From: a bacterium
Lineage (GTDB): Archaea; Nanobdellota; Nanobdellia; Pacearchaeales; GW2011-AR1
Length of the DNA stretch: 14,331 bases
Assembly (NCBI GenBank): GCA_030588935.1
Contig: JAUUWR010000019.1
Span: 1-14,331, forward strand
Direction: 5' to 3'
Position 1 is the first letter of the stretch; every line of letters begins with the position of its first letter. Shown one piece after another: positions 1 to 6,947 of the stretch. Under the pieces are notes generated by a model that worked only from the letters and a program-made list of their open reading frames with translations, made no database searches and had not been told where the DNA came from. The translations under genes and the position numbers were made by a program.

Positions 1-1198
1 ATCTTGAAAAAACAAGCTGTCTTAATCTTAAAGAATTAATTAAATCCTTAGATATCTCTTCTGTATTTTTGTCACTAACATCACAATATTTTTTTATAAA
101 AGACATATTTTTAGAATGCCTCCCAAATAATAACGCTATAGCTTCTGTAGTAAAGGTGTGTGCAGCATCTATCAAAGAAAAAGGAAGATTCCTGTTAATA
201 AATTTTTCATAAACTCCGTGTCCAAGTTCATGCAATGTAGTCTCCATCCATCTTTCATTGTTTTTAATATTTTGTATTATCCTTACATCTCCTTCTCTGT
301 CTATATGCATGCAACACGCATGCTGATACTTCCCTGGTTTTTCATATAAGTCACTTCTTTCTAATATATCTTCTACAGGAAGCCCAATACTATCATAAAA
401 GTTTTCAGCAAGGTTAAGAATATCTTCTGAATAAAAATCATCTAAGTTTGTTTCATGGATTTCTGGTCCACGTTGAAAAAAAGAATCATGATAATGCCAG
501 GGTTTTAATTCTTCTGCAGGAATATTATATTTTTTTGATAAAAATAAATCAATTTCTGATTTTAATTTTTTAAATGGCTCTTCTGTTAAATTTACAAGCT
601 CGTTAAAAATAGATTCAATTTCTTCTTCTTTTTGCTCGTTTAATTCTAAAGCCATAGAATAATAATTCTCAAATCCCAAATTTCTTGCATGCTGATTCCT
701 TAATTTTATTAAATCAATAAGTTCTTTTTCAACAACCCCTCCTTGCTTTTTTCTCGATTCCCAAGCTTGTTTAAGTTTTTCTGAATCAGTTTCTGTTTCA
801 AGAATAATTTGTACATCATTATCTGTTAATTCTTTATCACCAATCTTTGCTCTAAATAAATTAAACTTTTTTTCTATTTCTGTTGATCTTTTTATCATCT
901 CTTTTATAAGATTTATATCTCCTTGAGAACCAAGATAAGCATTATAAAAAAGTTGTAGCCATCTTTTTACTAAACTATCTTCTACCCCAATATTTGAAAA
1001 CTCTTTAATTTTTTCAAAATCTTCTTTATTATTAAAGATTTTCACAAGTTCATTTTGCAATTCTTCATACTTATTATAGTGCTCCTCTTTTCCAGAAATA
1101 GCTGCATCCCAATAAGACAAGTTTAATTGTTTTCGTATCGGTTTTATTTTATCTGTTTTTTCTTCTAAAAATTTCTTGATTTATTCCAGATTTGCCAT
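1..1198 (-). CDS. M2/M3-like zinc oligopeptidase, 3' end off the window, in-frame TAA at codon 6 (possible pseudogene)
   Basis: Reading the minus strand from ATG at 1198-1196 gives MANLE, then TAA (1183-1181), then an open frame of about 390 codons to the window edge. The frame encodes the gluzincin motif HELGH (H323 and H327, bases 232-218). A glutamate lies 25 residues after the second histidine, in TTEAIA (E352, bases 145-143). This HExxH-25-E geometry fits the thimet-oligopeptidase/ACE-like clan, whose members cut short peptides. The N-terminal half is a helical, charged scaffold, as in that clan. The C-terminus is outside the window. A TATA-like box centred 25 nt before the ATG supports this start, which puts the stop inside the translated region. 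The first alternative start after the stop is TTG at 1120. Either the gene is newly broken, it uses a later start, or the base is a sequencing error. The family assignment is good; M2 versus M3 is uncertain. Confidence 0.8.
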
Positions 1199-1218
1199 TT
1201 TTTTATTTGATTTATAAC

Positions 1219-1227
1219 CTTTATAAC
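1219..1227 (-). promoter_or_regulatory. TATA-like box of the oligopeptidase gene
   Basis: On the minus strand this reads GTTATAAAG, centred about 25 nt upstream of ATG 1198. That is the spacing expected for a leaderless archaeal transcript. A second TATA-like string at 1211-1218 is too close to the ATG to serve it. Confidence 0.5.
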
Positions 1228-1258
1228 TTTTTCTATAATTTCCCAAAACCCCCAAAAA

Positions 1259-1267
1259 CTTTATAAA
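1259..1267 (+). promoter_or_regulatory. TATA-like box of psmB
   Basis: The string CTTTATAAA lies about 60 nt before the psmB ATG. Transcription would start near 1290 and give a short leader. The leader holds AAGGAG (1298-1303) and AGGTG (1307-1311), which match parts of the archaeal anti-Shine-Dalgarno complement, so psmB is probably leadered. Confidence 0.4.
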
Positions 1268-1325
1268 CCCCAGATTACAATTATAATTAGAAATTCTAAG
1301 GAGATTAGGTGTATTCTAATATAAA

Positions 1326-2000
1326 ATGGATAATGAATTAAAAAACAGCATTCTTAAGACAGGCACAACTGTAATGGGGATTGTTTGTAAAGATGGAATA
1401 GTTATGGCCGGAGACAGACAGGTTACTGGTGGTCAAACAATAATAATGCAAAAAAATTTTAGAAAAGTAAATCAAATAAATGATTATTTAGTTATTTCTT
1501 GGACAGGGGGGCTCGCAGATGCTGTTATGCTTACTAAATTAATTTCTGCAGAATTAAGATTAAAAGAATTGAAATCTAAAAAAAGACCAACAGTAAAAGA
1601 AGCAGCAAATCTTGTTGCTATGATTACCTTTAGAAGTATAAGACAACCTTCTATGATTCCTTCTATTGTAGGAACTTTAATTGGAGGATTTAATGAAGAT
1701 GGCACAACAGAATTATATTCAGTTGAGCCCGCAGGTTCAGCTTATAAAATAGAAGATTATGATGCAAATTTTGGTTCAGGAATGCCTTATGTTTTAGGTT
1801 TATTAGAAAGACAATATAAAAAAGACATGACAATTAAAGAGGGAGTAGAATTATCAATAGAAGCACTAAAATCATCAACACAAAGAGATGTTGGAAGTGG
1901 TTATGGTATTGATGTCTGGGCAATAACAAAAGAGGGGATAAAACAAGTGTTAGAACAAGAAATAATTTCAGAATATAGGGACAGAAAAAAAGCTGCTTAA
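1326..2000 (+). CDS. psmB: Proteasome beta subunit (20S core, archaeal)
   Basis: This 224-aa protein is the catalytic beta subunit of the archaeal 20S proteasome, an N-terminal-nucleophile threonine protease that degrades unfolded proteins in the cytoplasm. A 13-residue propeptide ends in LKTG, and autocleavage after Gly13 would expose Thr14 as the nucleophile. Asp30 (in AGDRQVT) matches mature Asp17, and Lys47 matches the catalytic Lys33 if one residue is inserted before it. The C-terminal half keeps the GSGMPYVLGLLE and SSTQRDVGSGYGIDVWAI blocks typical of beta subunits. The start is fixed by an in-frame TAA at 1317-1319. No alpha subunit or regulatory ATPase is in the window. The gene is followed by a hairpin at 2073-2107 and then by fttA. 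Length and motifs are normal, and the identification is firm. Confidence 0.97.
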   Translation: MDNELKNSILKTGTTVMGIVCKDGIVMAGDRQVTGGQTIIMQKNFRKVNQINDYLVISWTGGLADAVMLTKLISAELRLKELKSKKRPTVKEAANLVAMITFRSIRQPSMIPSIVGTLIGGFNEDGTTELYSVEPAGSAYKIEDYDANFGSGMPYVLGLLERQYKKDMTIKEGVELSIEALKSSTQRDVGSGYGIDVWAITKEGIKQVLEQEIISEYRDRKKAA

Positions 2001-2072
2001 TTATATTTAAAATAGAGGTGAAAATAAATCTAAAATATTTATAATTTAAAAAATATAATACTTTATTGCTTT

Positions 2073-2107
2073 GAAAAATTTGGAAGACAAGTTTAACCAA
2101 ATTTTTC
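2073..2107 (+). terminator. Hairpin with U-rich right arm downstream of psmB
   Basis: Arms GAAAAATTTGG (2073-2083) and CCAAATTTTTC (2097-2107) are perfectly complementary over 11 bp around a 13-nt loop. The right arm ends in a run of five T. This lies 73 nt after the psmB stop and suits a 3' end or termination site. Archaeal termination mainly needs U-tracts, so the stem might instead protect or process the RNA. The inverted repeat is certain; the role is inferred. Confidence 0.5.
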
Positions 2108-2125
2108 TACTCAACCTATAAGGCC

Positions 2126-2160
2126 AAAATTATAAAGCTCGAAAGATGAGAAGCTCTAAG
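2126..2160 (+). repeat. Dispersed intergenic element, copy A (upstream of fttA)
   Basis: This stretch reads AAAATTATAA, then GCTC, AAAGATGAG, AGCTC and TAAG in order. It aligns with copy B at 4380-4411. The two AGCT blocks (2136-2139 and 2152-2155) can pair around GATGAG. It is the most degenerate of the three copies: the distal CTCATC arm of B and C is absent. It ends about 13 nt before the putative fttA TATA box. Confidence 0.5.
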
Positions 2161-2172
2161 TTAATAGATAAG

Positions 2173-2181
2173 CATTATAAA
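2173..2181 (+). promoter_or_regulatory. TATA-like box of fttA
   Basis: CATTATAAA is centred about 24 nt before ATG 2201, which suggests a leaderless fttA mRNA. No Shine-Dalgarno sequence is visible in the A-rich stretch before the ATG, which agrees with this. Confidence 0.5.
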
Positions 2182-2200
2182 TAAAAATAAAATAACAAAC

Positions 2201-4087
2201 ATGCCAGACATTCTAAAAGACGTACAAAAAGAATTGCCGAAGATTATATCTAGTGCAAACTTTGAAGGAGCAAATTTGGTTTTTTATACAGATGACATGG
2301 ATTTTTTTAAAGATAATCAGGGAAAAATAAAAGAACTGGTTAACAAATTTAAAAAAAGAATTGAATTAAGAGCAGACCCAAAATTATTAAAGGAGCAGGA
2401 AGAAACAGAAAAAATAATTAATGAAACAATCCCAGAAGATTCAGGCCTTACAAATGTCTTATTTGACCCCCAAAGAAGCATTGTTGTGATTGAAGCTAAA
2501 CGTCCTGGGTTGGTTATAGGAAAATCAGGACTTGTTTTAAAAGAAATTAGGAATAAAACTTTTTGGGTTCCGCAAGTTCAGAGAAGCCCGGCAATTAAAA
2601 GCAAAATTACAGAAAATATAAGAGAGGTTTTATATCAAAATAACAATACAAGAAAAAAATTCCTAAATTCTGTTGGAAGAAAAATTTACAAAGAATGGAA
2701 TCCAGAAAAAATAGAAGGGTGGATAAGAATAACTTTTTTAGGAGGAGCAAGGCAGGTTGGAAGAAGTTGTTTGCTTCTTCAGACCCCTCAGTCAAAAATA
2801 CTTTTAGATTGTGGTATTGATGTTGCAGGAAAAGCAAAAAATAAATTCCCTTACTTGGATGTTTCAGAATTTAAAATAAATGAATTAGATGCGATTATTT
2901 TAAGTCATGCTCATCTAGACCATAGTGGATTAATTCCTTATTTATTTAAGATGGGTTATCGGGGCCCTGTTTATATGACTCATCCAACAAGAGACATAGC
3001 AGCACTATTAGCTTTAGATTTTATTGGAGTTGCATACAAGCAGGCATCAGCCCCTTTATTTTCTTCAACAGATATTAAAGAAATGGTAAAACATACAATT
3101 TGCTTAAATTATAATGAAGTGACAGATATTGCTCCAGACATAAGAATTACTCTTTATAATGCCGGGCATGCTTTAGGTAGCTCGTTAGTTCACATTAATA
3201 TTGGAAACGGCGCCCACAATCTTCTTTATTCAGGAGATATGAAATATTTAAGAACCAAATTATTAGACAGAGCCGCTTCTAATTTTCAAAGATTAGAAAC
3301 AACAATAATAGAATCTACTTACGGAAGCAGAAATGATGTATTGCCCTCGCGAAAAGAATCAGAAGACGAGCTTATTCAGACAATAAAAGAAACTATTGAA
3401 AAAAAAGGCAAAGTTTTAATTCCGGAATTAGGGTTGGGCCGGGCGCAGGAAACAATGCTTATTTTAGAAGAAGCAATGGAAAAAAATCTATTGCCAAAAG
3501 TCCCGATTTATATTGACGGCATGATTTGGGACATTAATGGAATACATACTGCTTACCCGGATTTTTTGAATTCAAATATAAGAAACCAGATTTTTAAAGA
3601 CGATAACCCGTTTGTTTCACCGATTTTTAAAAGGGTCGGCTCTCCTTCAGAAAGAAAAGAAGTTATTGAAGGAAAACCCTGCGTTGTTCTTGCAACTTCA
3701 GGTATGTTAGTCGGCGGAGCATCTGTTGAATATTTCAGGCATTTTGCTTCAAATAAAAATAATAAAATTTGTTTTGTTTGCTATCAGGGTGTCGGCTCTT
3801 TAGGAAGACAGGTTCAGGAAGGAATCAAGCAGGTTAAAATGAATATAGAAGGCAAGGAAGAATCAATAGAAGTTAATTTGCAGATTATTTCAATAACAGG
3901 ATTAACAGCTCATGCAGGAAGAAACGAACTTTTGGAATTTGTAAACAGGTGTCAGCCAAGACCAAATAAAATAATAATTAATCATGGCGAGCAGAGCAAG
4001 TGCCTTGACTTAGCATCATCAATCTATAAATTACACCATATAGAAACTAATGTTCCAAGGAATTTGGAGACGATTCGGTTAAGATGA
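2201..4087 (+). CDS. fttA: aCPSF1/FttA: KH-domain beta-CASP ribonuclease, transcription termination factor
   Basis: This 628-aa protein belongs to the archaeal CPSF73-like family, which cleaves nascent RNA at U-rich sites and terminates RNA polymerase. The N-terminal ~170 residues form the KH region, with a VIGKSG loop at 105-110. The metallo-beta-lactamase part begins near 178 (FLGGARQVGRS). It carries motif 2 HAHLDH (236-241), H323 in AGHALGSS and D346 in YSGDMKY. The beta-CASP insert follows ESTYG (E371). His571 (TGLTAHAG) and His595 (INHGE) complete the zinc site. All key ligands are present and the length is normal, so the enzyme should be active. A psmB-fttA arrangement is, as I recall, common in Euryarchaeota. 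The gene overlaps the next gene by ATGA. Identification is firm. Confidence 0.96.
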   Translation: MPDILKDVQKELPKIISSANFEGANLVFYTDDMDFFKDNQGKIKELVNKFKKRIELRADPKLLKEQEETEKIINETIPEDSGLTNVLFDPQRSIVVIEAKRPGLVIGKSGLVLKEIRNKTFWVPQVQRSPAIKSKITENIREVLYQNNNTRKKFLNSVGRKIYKEWNPEKIEGWIRITFLGGARQVGRSCLLLQTPQSKILLDCGIDVAGKAKNKFPYLDVSEFKINELDAIILSHAHLDHSGLIPYLFKMGYRGPVYMTHPTRDIAALLALDFIGVAYKQASAPLFSSTDIKEMVKHTICLNYNEVTDIAPDIRITLYNAGHALGSSLVHINIGNGAHNLLYSGDMKYLRTKLLDRAASNFQRLETTIIESTYGSRNDVLPSRKESEDELIQTIKETIEKKGKVLIPELGLGRAQETMLILEEAMEKNLLPKVPIYIDGMIWDINGIHTAYPDFLNSNIRNQIFKDDNPFVSPIFKRVGSPSERKEVIEGKPCVVLATSGMLVGGASVEYFRHFASNKNNKICFVCYQGVGSLGRQVQEGIKQVKMNIEGKEESIEVNLQIISITGLTAHAGRNELLEFVNRCQPRPNKIIINHGEQSKCLDLASSIYKLHHIETNVPRNLETIRLR

Positions 4088-4341
4088 AATCTAAAAAAAG
4101 AAAAAAATGGGTGCAAACAGTAAGAACAGTATCAACTGCCCCTCCAAAAGGAATATTTACAAAAAATGCTGAGACCATTGCTAGAGAAATGGCTAGGCTA
4201 GATGTAAGTCCAAAAGGAATTGGCTCAGCTATAAGAATGGTCCAATACTTTATCAATAGATCAGGAAAGGCCCTTTCAAAAGAACGAAGAAAAGAACTAG
4301 AAAAAGCTAAAAAATTACTTCAACAAATGAAGAAAAAATAA
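4084..4341 (+). CDS. Small basic DUF3175-like protein, coupled to fttA
   Basis: This 85-aa, strongly basic protein resembles the DUF3175 family. It has an N-terminal KKRKKW segment, a middle part with GIFT and IAREMARL, and a diagnostic C-terminal region with YFINRSGKALSKERRKELEKAK. The family's function is not established. The basic surface suggests nucleic-acid binding, which is inference. Its ATG overlaps the fttA TGA (ATGA at 4084-4087), so the two are almost certainly co-transcribed and translationally coupled. That makes a link to RNA or ribosome work plausible. No zinc ligands or membrane segments are visible. The family match is from memory of the motif, not a search. Confidence 0.85.
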   Translation: MKSKKRKKWVQTVRTVSTAPPKGIFTKNAETIAREMARLDVSPKGIGSAIRMVQYFINRSGKALSKERRKELEKAKKLLQQMKKK

Positions 4342-4361
4342 GGAAGAATCATGATTTATAA

Positions 4362-4456
4362 AATATTAATAAGTTACAAAAATATAACGCTCTAAAGATG
4401 AGGAGCTTAAGCAAACAAAATAACGCAAGCAAACTCATCCACAGATCTTAATAATT
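4362..4456 (+). repeat. Dispersed intergenic element, copy B (upstream of the presenilin-like gene)
   Basis: The first 24 nt (4362-4385) differ from copy C at one position. Next come GCTC (4389-4392) and GAGC (4403-4406), which can pair. GATGAG (4397-4402) can instead pair with CTCATC (4434-4439). The loop has two copies of AAGCAAAC. TTAATAATT (4448-4456) follows the stem after 8 nt. The two stems share bases and so exclude each other. A TATA-like TTTATAAAAT lies just upstream, so the element could be transcribed on its own or as part of a leader. Confidence 0.65.
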
Positions 4457-4467
4457 GTCACATTAGT

Positions 4468-4477
4468 GATAAAATTA
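4468..4477 (+). promoter_or_regulatory. Weak TATA-like box of the presenilin-like gene
   Basis: GATAAAATTA is centred 25 nt before ATG 4497. The match is weak, and the position is the main argument. There is no Shine-Dalgarno sequence before the ATG. Confidence 0.3.
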
Positions 4478-4496
4478 AATTAGAGATAAAAATAAA

Positions 4497-5435
4497 ATGA
4501 AACACAACACACAAATAACAGCAATCTTGATTACAATGTTTATAATAACTCAGTTAATTGGGTTATTTGTAATAAACTTTTACAGTACTCCAGAAAATAA
4601 ACTCCCGTATGGTATGGAGCCCCCTGAAGAACTGAAACAGCAATCCACAACATCAGGACTAATATCTATTTTAATTAGCTTTACAATAGCAGTTGTTTTA
4701 TTTTTTGTATTAACAAGATTAAATGCAGTAACTTTTCTTAGAATCTGGTTTTTTGTTGTAACAACAATTGCAATTGGATTAATTTTTAATATTATTTTCT
4801 CTAAATTAGCTTTTGCTTCACTTATTGCCCTGATTTTTGCCCTGCCACTTGCATACTTTAAAGTTTTTAAAAGAGATCTTTTAATCCACAATCTGACAGA
4901 ACTCATAATTTATCCAGGAATCGCCGCAATTCTTGTCAGTGTTTTATTTAGTATTTTTGGAAATTCAACATCTTTAGGGATAATCTTTTTATTATTAGCT
5001 ATTTCATTATATGATATATGGGCGGTCTGGCAGTCAAAATTTATGCAAAAAATGGCCAAGTATCAAATCAATAAATTGAAATTTTTTACAGGTTTTTTTG
5101 TTCCTTATGCAGGAAAAAAACAAAGAATCAAAATAAGAGCAATAAGACAAAAATACAAAACCAAAAAAGCATTAGAAAAACACTTCAAAAAAGCAAAAAT
5201 AAAGGTTAATTTAGCAATCCTCGGCGGAGGAGATATTATTTTTCCAATAATAACTGCAGGAATTTTTTATAAGATTTATGCATCAATTTTGCCTGCATTA
5301 ATAATATCCCTTTCAGCAACACTTGGCCTTCTCACACTTTTTATCTTAGCAAGAAAAGGAAAATACTATCCAGCCATGCCTTTTATAACAATTGCCATGT
5401 ATTTGGGGATGTTGGTTAATTGGGTTGTTTTTTAG
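4497..5435 (+). CDS. Presenilin-like intramembrane aspartyl protease (family A22)
   Basis: This 312-aa polytopic membrane protein belongs to the archaeal presenilin/signal-peptide-peptidase homologue group, which cuts substrates within the lipid bilayer. About nine hydrophobic segments are visible. The two catalytic aspartates sit in SLYDIWAVW (YD, 172-173) and LGGGDIIFP (GxGD, 243-246). The third family motif, PAL, appears as PAM in YYPAMPF (292-294). Between the catalytic helices lies a strongly basic loop (about 180-236, rich in KK and KKAK), expected on the cytoplasmic side. The chain starts in a hydrophobic helix without a classic cleavable signal peptide. Its 3' end overlaps the convergent amidohydrolase by 20 bp. 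Element B lies in its upstream region. Family identification is strong; substrates are unknown. Confidence 0.93.
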   Translation: MKHNTQITAILITMFIITQLIGLFVINFYSTPENKLPYGMEPPEELKQQSTTSGLISILISFTIAVVLFFVLTRLNAVTFLRIWFFVVTTIAIGLIFNIIFSKLAFASLIALIFALPLAYFKVFKRDLLIHNLTELIIYPGIAAILVSVLFSIFGNSTSLGIIFLLLAISLYDIWAVWQSKFMQKMAKYQINKLKFFTGFFVPYAGKKQRIKIRAIRQKYKTKKALEKHFKKAKIKVNLAILGGGDIIFPIITAGIFYKIYASILPALIISLSATLGLLTLFILARKGKYYPAMPFITIAMYLGMLVNWVVF

Positions 5436-6234
5436 TCCTAACTTTATTCATTAATCTTAAAATATTTCCACTTGTTATAGCTTTTATCACTTTATCATCT
5501 AAACCTAAAGATCGAATTTTCTCAAGTTCTTCTTGTGGATGAGCAAAAGGATAATCACTTCCAAAAAATATTTTATTATACCCATAAGTTTCTATATAAT
5601 CTTTAATTGCATCTAAAGATTGTTTACTTGCATAAGAAGTATCTGTATAAACGTTCGACTTCTCAAAGATTGGCGTATCGTTTATTTTCGTATTTTTTAT
5701 TTTTTCATAACTTTGAGTTCCAAAACCAAGATGAGGTATGATCACATTTATTTTCTTTCCCCCAACTCTATCAACTAATCCAATAAATGTTTTTAAATTT
5801 TCAAAATCATCTTCAAAGATTATAGGCATTTTATTGTCTCTTAAATGTGCAAGAAGTTTATTAAATAATATAGAAGGTTTTGCATCCCCTGCTTGAATGT
5901 TATAAGATGGCTGAGGGTCATGTCTATGCCATTTTACTCCCCAATATCTATTTAATTTTCCCCTATTAAAATCAGGCCATATAAATTTAAAAGGAAAGAC
6001 ATCAATTTTTTTTGTTTTTTGTTCAGCTAAACTTAAAACATAATCATTAACATCTTCTCTGCTCTTTTTTGTGTGGTCATCATCTGTAAATTCTCTACCT
6101 GCTTGAGAAATATCAGAGCAATGTGGAAACGCTACAATCTTTGTTATAGGTATAGTGCCCTTTCTTATTTGGTTAAGATATTTTTTATATTTGTGGTCTG
6201 CTCCAAGATGTACATGAGTATCTATAACTTCCAT
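5416..6234 (-). CDS. Amidohydrolase family 2 metal-dependent hydrolase (TIM barrel)
   Basis: This 272-aa cytoplasmic protein has the amidohydrolase-2 pattern. It opens with MEVIDTHVHLG (metal ligands H7 and H9 after strand 1), continues with VIIPHLGFG (H168), and ends with FFGSDYPFAHP (D227, the conserved aspartate after strand 8). Relatives hydrolyse or decarboxylate small cyclic or carboxylated substrates; the substrate here cannot be read. At the strand where many members have PVxxH, this one has PIIFEDD (E141, D142), so the metal site may differ. HNxxR-like C-terminal features are replaced by ITSGNILRLMN, which is typical of the family end. The gene appears monocistronic with its own leaderless promoter, and its tail overlaps the presenilin-like gene by 20 bp. 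Confidence 0.88.
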   Translation of the reverse strand: MEVIDTHVHLGADHKYKKYLNQIRKGTIPITKIVAFPHCSDISQAGREFTDDDHTKKSREDVNDYVLSLAEQKTKKIDVFPFKFIWPDFNRGKLNRYWGVKWHRHDPQPSYNIQAGDAKPSILFNKLLAHLRDNKMPIIFEDDFENLKTFIGLVDRVGGKKINVIIPHLGFGTQSYEKIKNTKINDTPIFEKSNVYTDTSYASKQSLDAIKDYIETYGYNKIFFGSDYPFAHPQEELEKIRSLGLDDKVIKAITSGNILRLMNKVRTKKQPN

Positions 6235-6252
6235 GTTTATTATATGTTTTTA

Positions 6253-6265
6253 CTTTTAATAAAAA
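6253..6265 (-). promoter_or_regulatory. TATA-like box of the amidohydrolase gene
   Basis: The minus strand reads TTTTTATTAAAAG, centred at about 6259, 25 nt before ATG 6234. This is leaderless spacing and it supports the chosen start. Confidence 0.5.
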
Positions 6266-6344
6266 TTATTGTGTTCAATAATATGTTTTTATACTTTTAA
6301 ACCTTTCCATTTGTACTAATTCTATAGTAACAACATACAAAAGA

Positions 6345-6352
6345 TTTATAAA
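6345..6352 (+). promoter_or_regulatory. TATA box of the TrmB operon
   Basis: A perfect TTTATAAA is preceded by A-rich ACAAAAGA, a good BRE-like stretch. Its centre is 25.5 nt before ATG 6374. It is the clearest promoter in the window and predicts a leaderless first gene. Confidence 0.65.
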
Positions 6353-6373
6353 GGATATTTTATTGGGGTTTTT

Positions 6374-6640
6374 ATGGTAGAGCAAGAGTTAGAAATAATA
6401 AATGATGAACCTTTAGAAATCAGAATTTTAAAAATCAATGAGCAAGTTTCAGTTCTAAATGATACTGCAAAATTATTAGAAATTTTAGAAGAATTTGGAA
6501 ATATAACTGTAAATGAAGATTCTAACACTGATAAACCTATTTTGACTTGTAGATTTGAAAATTACACTGGGCCTGTTGAAGATGTAAAAAAAGCATTACA
6601 AAAAACAGCAGATTATAGATTTTATGGGAGGGAAGATTAA
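6374..6640 (+). CDS. Small acidic protein of unknown function, first gene of the TrmB operon
   Basis: I do not recognise this 88-aa protein. It is acidic and soluble, with no cysteines beyond one and no membrane segment or signal. The pattern suggests a small alpha/beta fold. A beta-like start (LEIRILKINEQVSV) leads to a helix (TAKLLEILEEFG), two strands (ITVNED, PILTCRFENY) and a final helix (PVEDVKKALQKTADY). The start is set by a TATA box exactly one leaderless spacing upstream. The stop (TAA 6638-6640) is one base before the probable start of the next gene, so it heads a tight operon with a TrmB-like regulator. Regulator operons often carry small effector or partner proteins, but nothing in this sequence shows a function. 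Confidence 0.8.
   Translation: MVEQELEIINDEPLEIRILKINEQVSVLNDTAKLLEILEEFGNITVNEDSNTDKPILTCRFENYTGPVEDVKKALQKTADYRFYGRED
6627..6631 (+). promoter_or_regulatory. Shine-Dalgarno sequence deciding the start at 6642
   Basis: GGAGG lies 10 nt before ATG 6642. The in-frame ATG at 6624 sits upstream of this site and overlaps the previous gene by 17 nt, so 6642 is the better start. Confidence 0.6.
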
Positions 6641-6641
6641 A

Positions 6642-6944
6642 ATGACAAACGAAATCTACCAAGCATTTGTAAACGCGGGATTTAAGAAAGACGCGATTAA
6701 ATTATCTGAAACTGTAAGAATTAAAAATAGATCAATAATAAGACCTGCATTAGGACATTATATTGCTATTTTGGATGATATTAAAGATAAACCTTATATT
6801 GACCAAAGATTAAAAGGTTTATCCATGTTATCAGAAGGTGCAATTTACAATTTTATCGAACTTAAATCTGGTAGTAATAATCCTAAAGAAGTTGAGAAAG
6901 CAGCAGATTTAGTTAAAAAATTAAAACCTATATTAAATAGATAA
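6642..6944 (+). CDS. Small helical protein of unknown function, second gene of the TrmB operon
   Basis: I do not recognise this protein. From ATG 6642 it has 100 residues and begins MTNEIYQAFVNAGFKKDAIK. An in-frame ATG at 6624 would add six residues but is disfavoured by the Shine-Dalgarno position. The sequence looks fully helical: an N-terminal helix around IYQAFVNAGF, a basic segment (VRIKNRSIIRPALGHYIAIL), then DQRLKGLSMLSEGAIYNFIELK and a charged C-terminal helix ending KKLKPILNR. There is no cysteine, signal peptide or membrane span. It lies 1 nt after the preceding gene and 3 nt before the TrmB-like gene. It could be a small DNA-binding or adaptor protein, but that is a guess from charge alone. 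Confidence 0.8.
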   Translation: MTNEIYQAFVNAGFKKDAIKLSETVRIKNRSIIRPALGHYIAILDDIKDKPYIDQRLKGLSMLSEGAIYNFIELKSGSNNPKEVEKAADLVKKLKPILNR

Positions 6945-6947
6945 AAA

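Noticed and set aside
158..349. Open plus-strand frame of 63 codons at the left edge
   Set aside because: It lies antisense to the zinc-peptidase coding frame that contains HELGH, and its product shows no family features.
4420..4433. Repeated AAGCAAAC in element B as part of a CRISPR-like array
   Set aside because: There are only two short copies in B, no regular spacers and no cas genes nearby.
4389..4440. Element B as a C/D-box guide RNA
   Set aside because: The GATGA core resembles a C box, but no CTGA D box lies at the expected distance, and copy C lacks one too.
6624..6641. ATG 6624 as the start of the second gene in the TrmB operon
   Set aside because: The GGAGG at 6627-6631 is correctly placed for ATG 6642, and the earlier start would overlap the previous gene by 17 nt.
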